A stretch of 64,000 bases of DNA. It comes from Rhizobium redzepovicii. GTDB lineage: Bacteria > Pseudomonadota > Alphaproteobacteria > Rhizobiales > Rhizobiaceae. Below the pieces are notes generated by a model that searched no databases, was not told where the DNA came from, and was given only the letters and a program-made list of their open reading frames with translations. Shown piece after piece: positions 7,701-16,877 of the stretch (the first letter of the stretch is position 1; each line of letters starts with the position of its first letter). The stretch lies in contig NZ_JAILYH010000019.1 in NCBI RefSeq assembly GCF_019793435.1, forward strand, positions 1 through 64,000. The letters run 5' to 3'. A program made the position numbers and the translations under genes.

Positions 7701-10700
7701 CAGATTTGCGAACTCTGACTGGGTGATCCCGCGAAAAACCTCCTGTCTTTTCAATGCGAGTTTATCGGCATCCGCCCGCACCGTGCCACCGACGCAGCTT
7801 AACCCAATCCGGTAACCGCATTGTTCGGCTATGTCCCGGATAGCGGGGTCGAAGTCGCCGTACGGATATGCGACCGCCAGCACTTCTCGACCCAGGCGTT
7901 TTTCAAGCATAGCTTTGGAGCCAGCAAGCTCTCGCAACAGGCTCTCCGGTGCCAGGGCAGAGAGGCGCACGTGCCGGACACCGTGGGCACCCAGCGTCAC
8001 GTCGCTGTTTGCGACTGCCGCAAGTTCCTCCCACGTTAGCAGTGGAGCCGGCGATCCATAGGCCGAATCCCATATTGCAGAGCCGCCGACCCTCCCGGTT
8101 GGGACAAAGAGTGAGGATGGGAAGCCGTATCGATGTAGCAGTGGGAGGGCATGCGTCATGAAATCGCGCGTAGCGTCGTCGAAGGTCAGGACTAATGTCT
8201 TTTCTGGCGGTTTGGCACCTTCGTCGAAACAAGCAAGCAGCCGGTCCAAAGTCATCCCGCGCCATCCGGCATCGCGCAGGAATGCCAGTTGAGTTTCGAA
8301 AGCCTCCGGAGACTGGCGGTATCGTGCCAGCTGTTCAGCACCGTCGTCCGAAACCTGATGATACATCAGGATCGGGACATCGTTCCAGTCGGCGGCGGCT
8401 TCCACAACTTGTCCCGCTCTCCAGCGTACCTGGCTGGCGACCTGAAGAGGCAAAGGCTGCGCTGTGTTTACTTCCACGCGTGTCGGCTCAAGGAAACCCC
8501 CGTGTTCCACCTTCTCGAACCTTTGGATTCTATAGAGCGGACTTTTGGCTTCGACCGAGAGAGTTAAATCCGGATGCTGGTCAAACATCTCGCCTATGCC
8601 GACCGCACCGAATTCATGCGGCCACCCGAATCCTGTCTCATGCGGCATATCAATCAGAAGGTTGGCGTGGGCAGTAACGAACCAACCACCGGTGCGAAGA
8701 CTGCCCGCAATCTTATCGACTATCTGCCGGAGTTTTTCTCTGTTCTCGAAATAGTACAGAACTTCACTGCAGACGATGAGATCGTAAGGCCCTTCCAGCT
8801 CGTCATTCAAAAGATCCAACTGCCGATAGGCTACCGCGGAATCATGGTCCTGAAGCGAGGCCGCTCGAGCGACTGCCGACGCCGAAATGTCGGTCGCCAG
8901 CAGGTTGTCGACGCGGGAGGCCAACATCCGTGTAAAGGTTCCTTCCGCGCAGGCCAGCTCGAGGCCGTTTGAAAAGCGTCGATCGTCCAACACCGAGAGT
9001 GTTTGAAGATATTTCACAGTCTCATAGTTGTTTTGGTAATCCCAAGGGTCGACCTGGGAAAACAGCTCCTCCCAGTACGCCTCCGTATCGTATCTCGGCA
9101 CCTCATCGCCGACTGGGCCGGTTTTTTTCGACGGCGTCTCCCTGGAGATCTGCGTTGAGGCTGCAACCGCCCGCTGGATTTCCTCTTCAACGATTCGATC
9201 GAATTCGGCGCGCCCGGCATGCGCCATGCCTGATATCGCGTCGACAGGTGTTGGCGTCGGCTCCTTCCTGTTCCACCAACCCGTTACGGCCTTAGCTCCG
9301 GTCCAATATGATATTTTCGCCATGAGCTTCAGCGTCTTTTGAGCTGCTCCGCTGTTGCTTCGCGCTGCCATGCTGGCGGAGGGGGCGCGCCGGTCCTCCT
9401 CATCAGCAAGATTGACGAAGCCATCTTCTGACAACGGGTGCGTCAGATCGTCGACCTCCGGGCCGAACACCGTCCGAAGTCGGCTTCGTATAGCATCCGC
9501 TTCGATTGCTCCGAAGACAACAAACTCCAGTTGCCCGAGCAGCGTCGAACCTCGCCAGATGCAACAGCGCAACCGCTCAATGCCGGGCAAGATAAGGTCG
9601 ACGATAGGTCGATCCAAATCAATTGGCTGTATTCTTGTTGTTCCGATCGTGGCGGGCAGGTTGGCTGGCAGCTGGTCAGCGATCTTTCGCTCCAGTGCAC
9701 GGATTAACAGGGAGCCAAAAGCTTCTTGGGGAGCATGCCGATTGAGCCAAGCCTCTAGGTCCGGAAGCTTGCCCTGGATCTTCGACCAAAGTCCGGGCCA
9801 AATCGGCTCGTCGGGGAAGGCGCCGACCACAATCCCGTCTATCATTATTGCGCAGAGCGTGTAAACGTCGGCGTCAGGCGGGATAGGCTCTGCCACCCGC
9901 TCAAGCAGTTCGCCAGGATTGTCGCCCTGACCTATTGAGGCGCCGACAAGCCAGATCGCAAGATACCAGCACGCCATTCCCAGCCCAGCTTTTGTGATTC
10001 CCTGGGCGAGCGCCGGCACCGGATAGGCTATGCGCGGATCGGAATGGTGGCCGCGCCGGATCACTTTAAGACCAAAATCGAGATGCTTAAGCCTGTTTGA
10101 CGACAGCGAACCGGCCTCTACGCCAACGTCAGCCATCAGGCCTTCGACCGGCGCAAATTCGGCGCCAGCTCGAGCGAGGCGCTGCCACAGGTCCCAGTCC
10201 TCGCACATCGTCATCTCTGGATCGAAGCCGCCGATTTCTGCAAGCCGGGACCGGCGAAGCAAGGCGGCGTGGATCGCGAAAGGGCAATAGCGCGCTGCTT
10301 CGGCAAACGGATTGTCCATTTTTACTGCGGGGTGAGACTGCCACCAGGGAGCGCCATTTTTCAGACGGCGCCAACCGCAATGCAGAATGTCGGCCTGCGG
10401 CAAAGTTCGTGTGTGGTTCAGCATGGTTTCGAGATGGAAGGGTGCCAGCGCGTCGTCGGAGTCGAGAAAGACGACCCAGTCGCCTTTCGCTTGTGCCAGT
10501 CCCGCATTGCGAGCAGCTGAAACGCCGCTCTGCTCCTGCCGCAGCACATGGAAGCGCGTATCCCCAGCCGCGAAACGGTCCGCGATCTCAGCGGTCTGAT
10601 CGGTTGAGCCATCGTCAATGATGAAGCATTCCCAGTTGGCATGACTTTGCGCTATCAGGCTTTCCAAAGTCGAAGAAATCGTTGTTTCCGCTTCATGCGC

Positions 10701-10727
10701 CGGTGTAATGATGGAAACCATCGGCAT
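7689..10727 (-). CDS. Trifunctional GT2 glycosyltransferase / NodS-like methyltransferase / polysaccharide deacetylase
   Basis: A single 1012-residue protein with three enzyme domains. Residues 1-220 are a GT2 glycosyltransferase (VSIITPAHEAE, DDGSTD at about 38-43, DSDD at 89-92, CEDWDLWQR). A middle region (about 220-540) of unclear fold follows. Residues about 546-740 match the NodS-like methyltransferase family: an N-terminal YWEELFSQVDPWDY, the SAM motif LELACAEG at 589-596, ATDIS, and CSEVLYYF. Residues 784-1012 are a NodB-homology deacetylase with ILMYHQV, the metal-site TFDD at 848-851, H915-x3-H919, and AYPYGDFD. It is transcribed away from the Wzm/Wzt exporter. It probably builds and edits a surface glycan; the substrate is unknown. 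Confidence 0.88.
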   Translation of the reverse strand: MPMVSIITPAHEAETTISSTLESLIAQSHANWECFIIDDGSTDQTAEIADRFAAGDTRFHVLRQEQSGVSAARNAGLAQAKGDWVVFLDSDDALAPFHLETMLNHTRTLPQADILHCGWRRLKNGAPWWQSHPAVKMDNPFAEAARYCPFAIHAALLRRSRLAEIGGFDPEMTMCEDWDLWQRLARAGAEFAPVEGLMADVGVEAGSLSSNRLKHLDFGLKVIRRGHHSDPRIAYPVPALAQGITKAGLGMACWYLAIWLVGASIGQGDNPGELLERVAEPIPPDADVYTLCAIMIDGIVVGAFPDEPIWPGLWSKIQGKLPDLEAWLNRHAPQEAFGSLLIRALERKIADQLPANLPATIGTTRIQPIDLDRPIVDLILPGIERLRCCIWRGSTLLGQLEFVVFGAIEADAIRSRLRTVFGPEVDDLTHPLSEDGFVNLADEEDRRAPSASMAARSNSGAAQKTLKLMAKISYWTGAKAVTGWWNRKEPTPTPVDAISGMAHAGRAEFDRIVEEEIQRAVAASTQISRETPSKKTGPVGDEVPRYDTEAYWEELFSQVDPWDYQNNYETVKYLQTLSVLDDRRFSNGLELACAEGTFTRMLASRVDNLLATDISASAVARAASLQDHDSAVAYRQLDLLNDELEGPYDLIVCSEVLYYFENREKLRQIVDKIAGSLRTGGWFVTAHANLLIDMPHETGFGWPHEFGAVGIGEMFDQHPDLTLSVEAKSPLYRIQRFEKVEHGGFLEPTRVEVNTAQPLPLQVASQVRWRAGQVVEAAADWNDVPILMYHQVSDDGAEQLARYRQSPEAFETQLAFLRDAGWRGMTLDRLLACFDEGAKPPEKTLVLTFDDATRDFMTHALPLLHRYGFPSSLFVPTGRVGGSAIWDSAYGSPAPLLTWEELAAVANSDVTLGAHGVRHVRLSALAPESLLRELAGSKAMLEKRLGREVLAVAYPYGDFDPAIRDIAEQCGYRIGLSCVGGTVRADADKLALKRQEVFRGITQSEFANLLVG

Positions 10728-10842
10728 AATTGTTGCTTCCTACGATAACGATCACGCTAGTGTACCCTGTCAGTTCGCGAGTATGATGATCTTTACTACT
10801 TTGAGGCAAGGTGTATTTAACCGGTGGCAAGAGTGAGCCTAA
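10728..10842. promoter_or_regulatory. Divergent promoter region of the polysaccharide locus
   Basis: The 115 bases between the leftward trifunctional enzyme and the rightward exporter operon must hold both promoters. The sequence is AT-richer than the flanking genes. No specific operator is assigned. Confidence 0.45.
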
Positions 10843-11691
10843 ATGCCTGAACATCTCAAGGATGATGCGCTTGATCGCGCGAAGCGACGGGACCAATACT
10901 GGCGTCGTGATCAGTGGAAGCCCTTGATCCACATCTGTCTGCAATGGAACGATTTGCTGTTGGAACTTCTGACACGCGATCTGAAGATGAGATATCAACG
11001 GTCCGCAATTGGCCTCGGCTGGTCCTTGATGCGGCCATTGAGCCAGTTGCTGGTTTTTTCGCTGCTCTTTCGCAAGGTCCTGCCGCTAGATATTCCCCAT
11101 TACACCACTTTCGTCTTTTCCGGCGTGTTGGCCTGGGGTTGGCTCAGCACTGCGGTGCCCGCAGCGACGACCTCCATAACCGGCAGCAGCGAACTGGTGC
11201 GCCGGCCGGGCTTTCCGATCGGGATACTTCCTGTTGTCGCAGTCATCACACAGGCAGTGCACCTTCTACTCGCTCTGCCACTCCTCTTCATCATCTCGTT
11301 TATGGAGACCGGGGCCCCGACTTTGAGCGTCGTCGCACTTCCACTCGTCTTCCTTGCGCAAGCGCTGTTTATGATGGGCCTGTCCTATCTTGTTGCGGTT
11401 GCGCATGTCCACTTCCGGGATACTCAACATTTGGTAGGCGTAATTTTGATGCTGGGTTTTTACCTGACACCCGTGTTCTACAGCCCACTTAAGGCCAGTG
11501 AACCGATGGCGTTAATTCACACCTGGAACCCGATGGCCTGGATTCTCGAGGGTTACCGCGCCATTTTCGTCGAACACGCTTGGCCTCCCGTTGATATCTA
11601 TTGGAAGACTGCGCTGGTTTCTTTGCCGATGCTCATTGCCGGCATTTGTCTGGTCGAGCGTGGCAGCGCACGCCTTGTGGATGAACTATGA
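10843..11691 (+). CDS. wzm: Polysaccharide ABC exporter, permease subunit (Wzm type)
   Basis: A 282-residue inner-membrane protein of the ABC-2 family. The cytoplasmic N-terminus contains the family hallmark around WNDLLLELLTRDLKMRYQ and SAIGLGWSLMRPL. About six membrane segments follow, and the C-terminal region has the typical FYLTPVFYSP and NPMAWILEGYR motifs. It forms the membrane channel that exports undecaprenyl-linked O-antigen or a similar glycan to the periplasm, powered by the next gene product. The next gene starts four bases before this stop (ATGA overlap). The symbol reflects the family role; the exact glycan is unknown. Confidence 0.9.
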   Translation: MPEHLKDDALDRAKRRDQYWRRDQWKPLIHICLQWNDLLLELLTRDLKMRYQRSAIGLGWSLMRPLSQLLVFSLLFRKVLPLDIPHYTTFVFSGVLAWGWLSTAVPAATTSITGSSELVRRPGFPIGILPVVAVITQAVHLLLALPLLFIISFMETGAPTLSVVALPLVFLAQALFMMGLSYLVAVAHVHFRDTQHLVGVILMLGFYLTPVFYSPLKASEPMALIHTWNPMAWILEGYRAIFVEHAWPPVDIYWKTALVSLPMLIAGICLVERGSARLVDEL

Positions 11692-12989
11692 GACAAGGCG
11701 CCATCACCGTCCACGACGTCGGCAAGCGCTACCGTCCGCAAGGGGGTGCACGTTCCACCACCTTGAAGGGTTACCTTTTGTCCGGACGGTCCGTGGTACA
11801 GTCGAAAAGTTTTTGGGGCCTGCGCCACATCAGCTTTGCGGTCGCGCCTGGGCAAGCTGTCGGCGTGGTCGGACTAAACGGTGCCGGGAAGTCGACTTTG
11901 CTGCGTCTGATCGGCGGCGTTGGTCGTCCCGACGAAGGGCAGATCAAGGTGAGGGGTCGAATTGGTGCCTTGCTCGACATCGGGGCGGGCCTGACCGACG
12001 ATTTGACGGGGCGCGAGAACATCTTCCTGCTGGGTGTTATCGCGGGAATGCGGCGGACCGAGGTTGCTGAGCGGTTTGACGAGATCGTAGCCTTCGCCGA
12101 ACTGGAGGCGGCCGTTGAGAACCCGGTTCGCAGTTATAGCACCGGGATGCGCATGCGCCTGGCATTCGCCGTGGCAGTCCATGTGCGCCCGGATATCTTG
12201 CTTATCGATGAGGCCCTCGCCGTCGGCGACCAAGCCTTCCAGCAGAAGTGCATTGCAAGAGTGAAGGAGATACTGAACGGCGGCGCCACTATCTTCTTCG
12301 TGTCTCACGACGTCTCGCAGGTAAGGGAAATCTGTGATCACGTGCTGTTCCTGAGAGGCGGACGCGTCGTGGGCTACGGACCAATCGACGAAATGCTCCC
12401 GCTTTATACCTCGGCTGTCGAGGCGAAGGTCGCGAGCGTCCAGCACGAACCGTTCGCCGTGACGAAACTGCCCGTCGAACTTGTGCCGCAGGTCAGCCGG
12501 TTCGGCAATGGCGAACTCCAGATCACAGCCGTCGTGTTGCTGAACGAGCAAAGCACGCCGACAAGTACCATCGTTGTGGGCGACCGGCTGTCGATTTCAC
12601 TGACCTATGTTGGCGCTACCAGAGATCGCAACGCGGTTATCGTCATCGGCATCTACGCGGCGGACGATACGTGCTGCTTCGAGACCGACAGCAAGTTGGC
12701 CGAATTCGCCCCTGTCGTAGACACGGACACGGTGCGCATCGAAACAACGCTCAATCGTGTCGACCTGGCGCCGGGCGACTATCGCGTTACGGTGGGCCTT
12801 TTTTCGGCGGACTGGCAGCAAGTTTACGATTATCACGCCGAAGTCTATCCTCTCGCCGTGACCGGCCCCGGCCCAAGAAAGGGTATGCTGAATCCTCCGA
12901 CACAGTGGCAGCAGGTGCAGTCGCGCCCCACCGCGACCTCGCCGGACCACGGCTTATTGGGTCAGCACAGCTTGGATCGGAACTCCTGA
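11688..12989 (+). CDS. wzt: Polysaccharide ABC exporter, ATPase with C-terminal glycan-binding domain (Wzt type)
   Basis: A 433-residue ATPase partner of the preceding permease. The nucleotide-binding domain occupies about residues 1-245: Walker A GLNGAGKST, the signature YSTGMRMRLAF, Walker B ILLIDEALAVGD, and the H-loop SHD. Residues about 265-400 form an extra beta-rich domain like Wzt C-terminal domains (WDLxxG-poor but with VGDRLSISLTY and APGDYRVTVGLFS). In known systems this domain recognises the chain-terminating modification of the glycan. A terminal methyl or deacetyl mark made by the neighbouring trifunctional enzyme would suit it, but that is inference. The stop overlaps the next start (TGATG). 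Confidence 0.9.
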   Translation: MRQGAITVHDVGKRYRPQGGARSTTLKGYLLSGRSVVQSKSFWGLRHISFAVAPGQAVGVVGLNGAGKSTLLRLIGGVGRPDEGQIKVRGRIGALLDIGAGLTDDLTGRENIFLLGVIAGMRRTEVAERFDEIVAFAELEAAVENPVRSYSTGMRMRLAFAVAVHVRPDILLIDEALAVGDQAFQQKCIARVKEILNGGATIFFVSHDVSQVREICDHVLFLRGGRVVGYGPIDEMLPLYTSAVEAKVASVQHEPFAVTKLPVELVPQVSRFGNGELQITAVVLLNEQSTPTSTIVVGDRLSISLTYVGATRDRNAVIVIGIYAADDTCCFETDSKLAEFAPVVDTDTVRIETTLNRVDLAPGDYRVTVGLFSADWQQVYDYHAEVYPLAVTGPGPRKGMLNPPTQWQQVQSRPTATSPDHGLLGQHSLDRNS

Positions 12990-14179
12990 TGCGCCTTGCG
13001 GTTCGAGACATCGACATTCTTGACCTTCCGCCAGATTTTGAACCGACCGATGACTATCAGGGTGCACTTGTGCTGATCCGGGTGGCCGGTCGTCCGTGCG
13101 GCCAGGCTGTGATCGCTTTCGACAGCGATGGCGGCAAGATGCCAATTAAGGACCGGATTCTGTCTGCGGCCAGTTCGTCGGTCTTCGAAGCTTGGCTGAG
13201 GCATCGGCTGGCCCTCCCTGATCCGTCGCCGACTCCAAGTCAGCTGCCGAAAGCGTCCGTGGTGATCTGCACGCGCGATCGTACCGAGGATCTGGAGCGG
13301 TGCCTCACCGGGCTTTTGGCTATGCCCGATAAGGCCGATATTCTGGTCGTCGACAATGCCCCATCGAACGAGGCCACGCGAGATTTAGTCGGGCGCTTCG
13401 ACACTGTGAGATATCTGCGCGAACCGCGTCCTGGTCTTGACGTCGCGCGCAATACTGCCCTACGCAACACAGAAGCAGACGTCGTCGCCTTCATCGACGA
13501 CGACGCGGTTCCGGACCCGCTATGGCTTAGAACCTTGCTTCGCAATTTCGAGGACCCCCTCGTGCTGGCCGTAACCGGTCTTACCATGGCGGCAGAGCTG
13601 GAAACGGACTCGCAGATCGCCTTTCAGCATTTTGGCGGTTTTTGCCGTGGTTTCAGGCGTCAGGTTTATGATGCCTATAACCTGGACCCATTCACCGGAT
13701 GGCATGCGGGTGCCGGTGTCAACATGGCATTGCGCCGAACGATCGTTGACGCGGTGGGGTGGTTCGACGAGGCTCTCGACGCTGGAACGCTCAGTCTGGC
13801 TGGTGGCGACACAGATATGTTCCGGCGTGTGCTCGAAGCCGGATATCGGATCATCTACGATCCCGAGGCTCTGAACTGGCACCGCCATCGTCGCTCAAGC
13901 AAGGAACTGCAGCAGCAGATGTATGGCTACGAGGTTGCATCGTTCGCCATCTTGACGAAGGCCCTCCTGTTCGAGGGAAACCCGCGTGCGATCCCTCGTA
14001 TGTTTCGTTCGTACAGCAGGCTTCTTCGGCGATTGTTTCAACCTCGACGGACACACCAATTCAGCCTGCCTTACAACGACGCCTTAACGCAGGTCAGAGG
14101 TGCTGTGAGCGGCCCGGTTCGATATCTGAGGGCGCGGGCGAGGGCGCGAGCAGGGGAGGCAGGGCATAAGCGTGGTTGA
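12989..14179 (+). CDS. Family 2 glycosyltransferase
   Basis: A 396-residue protein whose ATG overlaps the stop of wzt, so translation is probably coupled. After an N-terminal region of about 85 residues of unknown fold comes a GT2 core: ASVVICTRDRTEDL, ILVVDNAPSN, RPGLDVARNTAL and the donor/metal motif AFIDDDAVPD. It continues with GAGVNMALRR and GGDTDMFRRV, typical of rhamnosyl- or glycosyltransferases acting on lipid-linked chains. The C-terminal 60 residues are strongly basic. Upstream in-frame starts lie inside wzt and are not used. The sugar is not predictable. Confidence 0.87.
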   Translation: MRLAVRDIDILDLPPDFEPTDDYQGALVLIRVAGRPCGQAVIAFDSDGGKMPIKDRILSAASSSVFEAWLRHRLALPDPSPTPSQLPKASVVICTRDRTEDLERCLTGLLAMPDKADILVVDNAPSNEATRDLVGRFDTVRYLREPRPGLDVARNTALRNTEADVVAFIDDDAVPDPLWLRTLLRNFEDPLVLAVTGLTMAAELETDSQIAFQHFGGFCRGFRRQVYDAYNLDPFTGWHAGAGVNMALRRTIVDAVGWFDEALDAGTLSLAGGDTDMFRRVLEAGYRIIYDPEALNWHRHRRSSKELQQQMYGYEVASFAILTKALLFEGNPRAIPRMFRSYSRLLRRLFQPRRTHQFSLPYNDALTQVRGAVSGPVRYLRARARARAGEAGHKRG

Positions 14180-15539
14180 CATCAGCGTTATCATACCAAC
14201 GCATAATCGTGCTGCTATGCTGAGATCGATTTTAAGCAGGCTCGACGCTCAGCGAGATGGGACCCCAGCGTTCGAAGTCCTGGTTGTGGCGGACGGGTGT
14301 GAGGACGACACGTCGACAATGCTCTCGTCGCTTCGCACCCGCGTTCCGCTTCGGACCCTGTCGTTGCCGGGCGTCGGTCCGGCACTCGCCCGCAATGCGG
14401 GGGCGCAGGTCGCGAGCGGCCGTTTATTGATCTTCCTTGATGACGACATCGAGCCCGGGGAAAACTTCGTTCGGGCGCATGCCGTTGAACATCAGCGCCA
14501 CCCTGGGGGCGTCGTGATGGGGCCGTACCCGCCACTTCCGCACATTGCAAAGGATCGCTTCCGCCTCAGCGCGCGCGCGTGGTGGACGAGGCACTTCGAA
14601 CGCGTGTCCCGCCCTGGACATCAGTTCGCCTTTACCGATGTGCTGACAGGAAACCTTTCGCTGAATGCAGAACTATTTCACGCAATGGGCGGGCTCGATC
14701 CTCAATTCGCCCGTGCACGAGAGGACTTCGAATTTGGTCTGCGCCTGATCAAAAAAGGAGTTCCAATTCGTTTTGCTCCCGAGGCATTGGGTTATCATCT
14801 CGAACATCAAACGACGACACTCACCGGAAAGATGGTGCGCAGGTATCAAGAGGGACGCTCCGATGCCTTGATGGCTCGTAAGCACCCCGACATACAGCGG
14901 CTGCTCGCGATCCATCGGTTTACCGGAAGAAAAGGGTGGAAGAGGCGTCTGCAAAGGACCATCGCTACCCGCGCCGGTTCTGTCCTCGACCCCCTCGTCA
15001 AGGCTGGCCCCCGCGTCCTCCAAATGTTGGAAAAGGCGGGCCTCCGCAGGCTCTATGAAAAGGTAGAGCGACAGTGCAATGGATATCATTACCTTCGCGG
15101 CGCCGCTGAAGTGTTGGGTGAGGATTGGCGGCTTCCGCCGGATCCGACAGGTTTCACTGATGAAATCGACGTGCTCGAGATCAATCTGGACCAAGGCATT
15201 GAGGCAGCCGAAGCTGTGCTGGCGGAACGCCGACCCCTCGCTGCTCGCATCGTGATTGGGACGGTACACGTTTGTGACATGGGTCATCGGATCGGCGCCG
15301 AACCGTGGGACGCACGGCATTTCCGTCCGTGGCTGAACCGCCAGGCAATACATAAATATCTTCCTGTGGCGCTTGCCGAATGGCGGGGTCAGCCGTTCAA
15401 CGTTACCCCGCATTTGTCCGACTTTACGTTGAATACTCTCAATAACCCGAGTTTCCACGTGCATATGATCGAACAGCACCTCCAGTGGATGCAGGCGAAA
15501 CTGCGTTCAGCACTCTATGACAATACGAGTAAATCGTAG
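14172..15539 (+). CDS. Family 2 glycosyltransferase
   Basis: A 455-residue protein starting at a GTG eight bases inside the previous gene, the fourth member of the exporter operon. GT2 hallmarks are ISVIIPTHNRAAML, VLVVADGCEDD, the linking GPALARNAGA, and LIFLDDDIEPG. Then come DVLTGNLSLN and RAREDFEFGLRL. About 200 further residues form a second, poorly characterised part ending near residue 455. It is likely cytoplasmic at the membrane face. Overlapping reading frames from wzm onward indicate one transcript, so it probably acts on the same glycan that Wzm/Wzt export. Confidence 0.87.
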   Translation: MVDISVIIPTHNRAAMLRSILSRLDAQRDGTPAFEVLVVADGCEDDTSTMLSSLRTRVPLRTLSLPGVGPALARNAGAQVASGRLLIFLDDDIEPGENFVRAHAVEHQRHPGGVVMGPYPPLPHIAKDRFRLSARAWWTRHFERVSRPGHQFAFTDVLTGNLSLNAELFHAMGGLDPQFARAREDFEFGLRLIKKGVPIRFAPEALGYHLEHQTTTLTGKMVRRYQEGRSDALMARKHPDIQRLLAIHRFTGRKGWKRRLQRTIATRAGSVLDPLVKAGPRVLQMLEKAGLRRLYEKVERQCNGYHYLRGAAEVLGEDWRLPPDPTGFTDEIDVLEINLDQGIEAAEAVLAERRPLAARIVIGTVHVCDMGHRIGAEPWDARHFRPWLNRQAIHKYLPVALAEWRGQPFNVTPHLSDFTLNTLNNPSFHVHMIEQHLQWMQAKLRSALYDNTSKS

Positions 15540-15599
15540 CGACCGACGCTGCTACAGCCGACCGCCAGGTTCAGACGCCCTACCGGGCCTGCCGATGCG

Positions 15600-15872
15600 C
15601 CCGCCGCGGGGCAGGGATACGTCACGTCCGGTCCCAAGGTTTATGGCCGCCGAGTCAAGTCCATCAACAAACCGCTCAAGCGCCCGCACATGCGCATCAG
15701 CGAGATCACTGAATGCGTGAGCCATCGGAGTGTCATGGTCGGTGCCGAATATTGTGAACGGCTTTGCCGGATCGGCCGGTGCAGTTGGAACGAGAGGGTG
15801 GGTTTTTGGCGAATGTGCCTCGCCAATCTCGCCGGATGGGGCCGCGCCAGGAGCGTTAAAGTAGCGTAGCTC
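15600..15872 (-). pseudogene. Remnant of UDP-glucose 4-epimerase (galE/exoB-like)
   Basis: Read leftwards in one frame, this stretch gives ELRYFNA, then GAAPSGEIGEAHSPKTH, then FTIFGTDHDTP, then DLADAHVRALE and AINLGTGRDVS. These are the C-terminal half motifs of GalE in the right order. The block between the DTP motif and DLADAH (normally DGTCIRDYIHV) is replaced, the region after THPL is shortened, and the N-terminal Rossmann half is missing. It is therefore a decayed fragment with deletions. It sits between the glycosyltransferases and a sugar epimerase, which suggests the locus once made a UDP-galactose-type donor. Confidence 0.75.
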
Positions 15873-15897
15873 GACCTATTGAGATCATAGGTCGAGC
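15869..15897 (-). terminator. Perfect 11-bp hairpin after the epimerase gene
   Basis: Arms GCTCGACCTAT and ATAGGTCGAGC pair around a seven-base loop, 24 bases beyond the stop of the leftward epimerase gene. The T-run is weak. It overlaps the edge of the galE remnant. Confidence 0.5.
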
Positions 15898-15920
15898 CAA
15901 AATCCACCAGCATATGCTCG

Positions 15921-16877
15921 TTATTCTGCAGCGTGCGCTTTCATTTGGTCCCTGAACCAGTCAAGCGTCATGGCCACGCCCTGCTCGTAGCTGATCTTGC
16001 ACGACCACTCGGGCATGACGTAATTGGCGTTGGTCAGGTCCGGCCGCCTGTTGGTCGGGTCCTGCGGCGGTGACGGCTCGAAGACAATCGGCACGCCGCC
16101 GACCAGTTTGGACACATATTGCGCGACTTCGAGCACCGAAATCTCGCGATCATTGCCGACGTTCAGAGGTCCCTTGTAGTCGGTTTCATTGATCCAGAAA
16201 TAGCGGGCGAAACCGTCGACGACGTCATCGACATAACCCCAGCTGCGCGACTGCTTGCCGTCGCCGAATACCGTGATCGGCCGGCCCGCCAGCGCCTGGG
16301 TGATGAAGTTGGAGACGGCGCGGCCGTCATCGGACCGTGTGCGCGGACCATAAATGTTGAAAGGACGGACGACCTTGAGGTCGAGCCCCTCGGTGCGCTG
16401 CATTTCGAAAAGCAGCGATTCCGTGCAGCGCTTGCTCTCGTCGTAGGACGAGCGCGGTCCGGTGCAGTCCACCTGGCCCTTATAGGATTCCGGCTGCGGC
16501 GACACCAGCGGGTCACCATAAACTTCGGAGGTCGAGGTGAAGCCGAAACGTCCACCTTTCTTCAAAAGCTCCAGCAGCCGGAATGCCCCGAGAAGATTGG
16601 CGGAAATCGTCCGCTTCGGCTCCTTCATATACCATGGCGGCGATGCCGGGGAGGCAAGATGGTAGATTTCATCGAATTTTTCTGAGCTGCGCAACGTCTC
16701 GACGTCCGACTTCACGAAGTGGAAGCGGGGATCCCTGATGTGGGCGATATTGTCGAAAAGTCCGGTCCAGAGATTGTCAACAACAACCAGTTTTTCGACA
16801 TCTGTTCTAAGTAAAAGCCGGTCGCACAAATGCGAGCCAATAAATCCAGCCCCGCCAGAAATCAATACGCTTTTCAT
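15921..16877 (-). CDS. NAD-dependent sugar epimerase, UDP-glucuronate decarboxylase-like
   Basis: A 318-residue extended SDR. The start at 16877 is chosen because the NAD-binding motif GGAGFIGSHL follows at once and an AAGG lies upstream; in-frame ATGs before it add only non-conserved residues. Hallmarks of UDP-glucuronate decarboxylase (UXS) are HLASPASPPWY, STSEVYGDPLVSPQ, GPRSSYDESKR (catalytic Tyr and Lys), RPFNIYGPRTRSDDGRAVSNF, and SWGYVDDVVDG. UXS turns UDP-glucuronate into UDP-xylose; a dTDP-glucose dehydratase-like or other epimerase role is the alternative. It points away from the glycosyltransferases but probably supplies a nucleotide sugar to them. Confidence 0.85.
   Translation of the reverse strand: MKSVLISGGAGFIGSHLCDRLLLRTDVEKLVVVDNLWTGLFDNIAHIRDPRFHFVKSDVETLRSSEKFDEIYHLASPASPPWYMKEPKRTISANLLGAFRLLELLKKGGRFGFTSTSEVYGDPLVSPQPESYKGQVDCTGPRSSYDESKRCTESLLFEMQRTEGLDLKVVRPFNIYGPRTRSDDGRAVSNFITQALAGRPITVFGDGKQSRSWGYVDDVVDGFARYFWINETDYKGPLNVGNDREISVLEVAQYVSKLVGGVPIVFEPSPPQDPTNRRPDLTNANYVMPEWSCKISYEQGVAMTLDWFRDQMKAHAAE

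Noticed and set aside
15641..15913. Minus-strand frame starting MLVDFGSTYD
   Set aside because: It overlaps the galE remnant in another frame and has no motif support.
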